DNA from: Oscillospiraceae bacterium
Lineage (GTDB): Bacteria; Bacillota; Clostridia; Oscillospirales; Oscillospiraceae
Direction: 5' to 3'
Assembly (NCBI GenBank): GCA_017646545.1
Contig: JAGCMI010000050.1
Coordinates: forward strand, 1 to 5,383
DNA: 5,383 bases
Translations under genes and position numbers: made by a program
Notes under the pieces: model-generated
Told to the model about the DNA's origin: nothing
Seen by the model: the letters and a program-made list of their open reading frames with translations, nothing else
Database searches by the model: none
Shown: one piece after another, positions 5,288 to 5,383 of the stretch
How positions within the stretch are numbered: the stretch's first letter is position 1
Layout of the letters: every line of letters starts with the position of its first letter

Positions 5288-5383
5288 ATGACCAACAATT
5301 TTTACGAAAACTTTTTAAACAACCACACAGAAATCAAGCCTGAAGACATTATACCGGAAAGCGTAAGACTTTATACCGTTGCA
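5288..5383 (+). CDS. Start of an unidentified protein, possibly an ArsR/SmtB-type regulator (cut by window edge)
   Basis: An ATG at 5288 opens a frame that stays open for 32 codons to the window end, preceded by AGAGGAG (5274-5280) with 7-nt spacing, so translation is likely. The peptide begins MTNNFYENFLNNHTEIKPED and continues IIPESVRLYTVA. I cannot identify it firmly. The last part, acidic residues then a Leu-Tyr-x-x-Ala step, resembles the N-terminal extension of clostridial ArsR/SmtB repressors, where LYDLADLFK-type text leads into the helix-turn-helix; this is a faint resemblance over a dozen residues. Its codons are richer in A and T than those of aspS. It is divergent from aspS, with start codons 67 bp apart. 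Confidence 0.65.
   Translation, partial: MTNNFYENFLNNHTEIKPEDIIPESVRLYTVA

Noticed and set aside
5221..5298. Upstream ATG for aspS at 5298, adding 26 residues including a hydrophobic stretch
   Set aside because: AspRS homology starts at the ATG at 5220, which has a well-spaced SD. The extension would place a signal-like segment on a cytoplasmic enzyme and overlap the start of the divergent ORF.

Overview
The window looks like chromosomal DNA of an anaerobic Gram-positive of the class Clostridia, probably an Oscillospiraceae/Ruminococcaceae-type gut bacterium. The basis is the look of the proteins (EpsC-type serine acetyltransferase, an SdpR/SdpI pair, a clostridial-looking AspRS), strong AGGAGG ribosome binding sites, tight packing and U-tract terminators. 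This placement is inferred from protein resemblance; there is no rRNA or other marker here.

Layout, left to right. The 3' end of a tcdA-like gene (+) runs tail to tail into a serine O-acetyltransferase gene (-), with a 26-bp overlap. The terminator that best fits the tcdA transcript lies antisense inside the acetyltransferase coding sequence. The acetyltransferase gene is head to head with a cysteine synthase gene (+) across 68 bp, so the two steps from serine to cysteine sit side by side. A compact terminator follows cysteine synthase, and the -35 box of the next promoter is built into its loop and upper stem. That promoter, followed by a palindromic operator and a near-perfect Shine-Dalgarno sequence, drives a two-gene operon: an ArsR-family repressor of the SdpR type and an SdpI-type membrane protein, overlapping by ATGA. 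The SdpI protein carries an extra transmembrane helix and a C-terminal PH-like domain. A GC-rich hairpin then separates this operon from a convergent aspS (aspartyl-tRNA synthetase, -). At the right edge a divergent ORF begins and is cut off after 32 codons; its N-terminus faintly resembles ArsR/SmtB regulators.

How it works together: the left half is cysteine biosynthesis (serine to O-acetylserine to cysteine). The middle is a self-regulated membrane module that in Bacillus subtilis gives immunity to the SdpC cannibalism toxin; no toxin gene or maturation gene is in this window. The right is translation. I see no mobile element, CRISPR array, tRNA, rRNA or riboswitch. No fully new system is evident. 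The most unusual items are the terminator nested in cysE, the terminator/promoter composite upstream of sdpR, and the SdpI-PH fusion.
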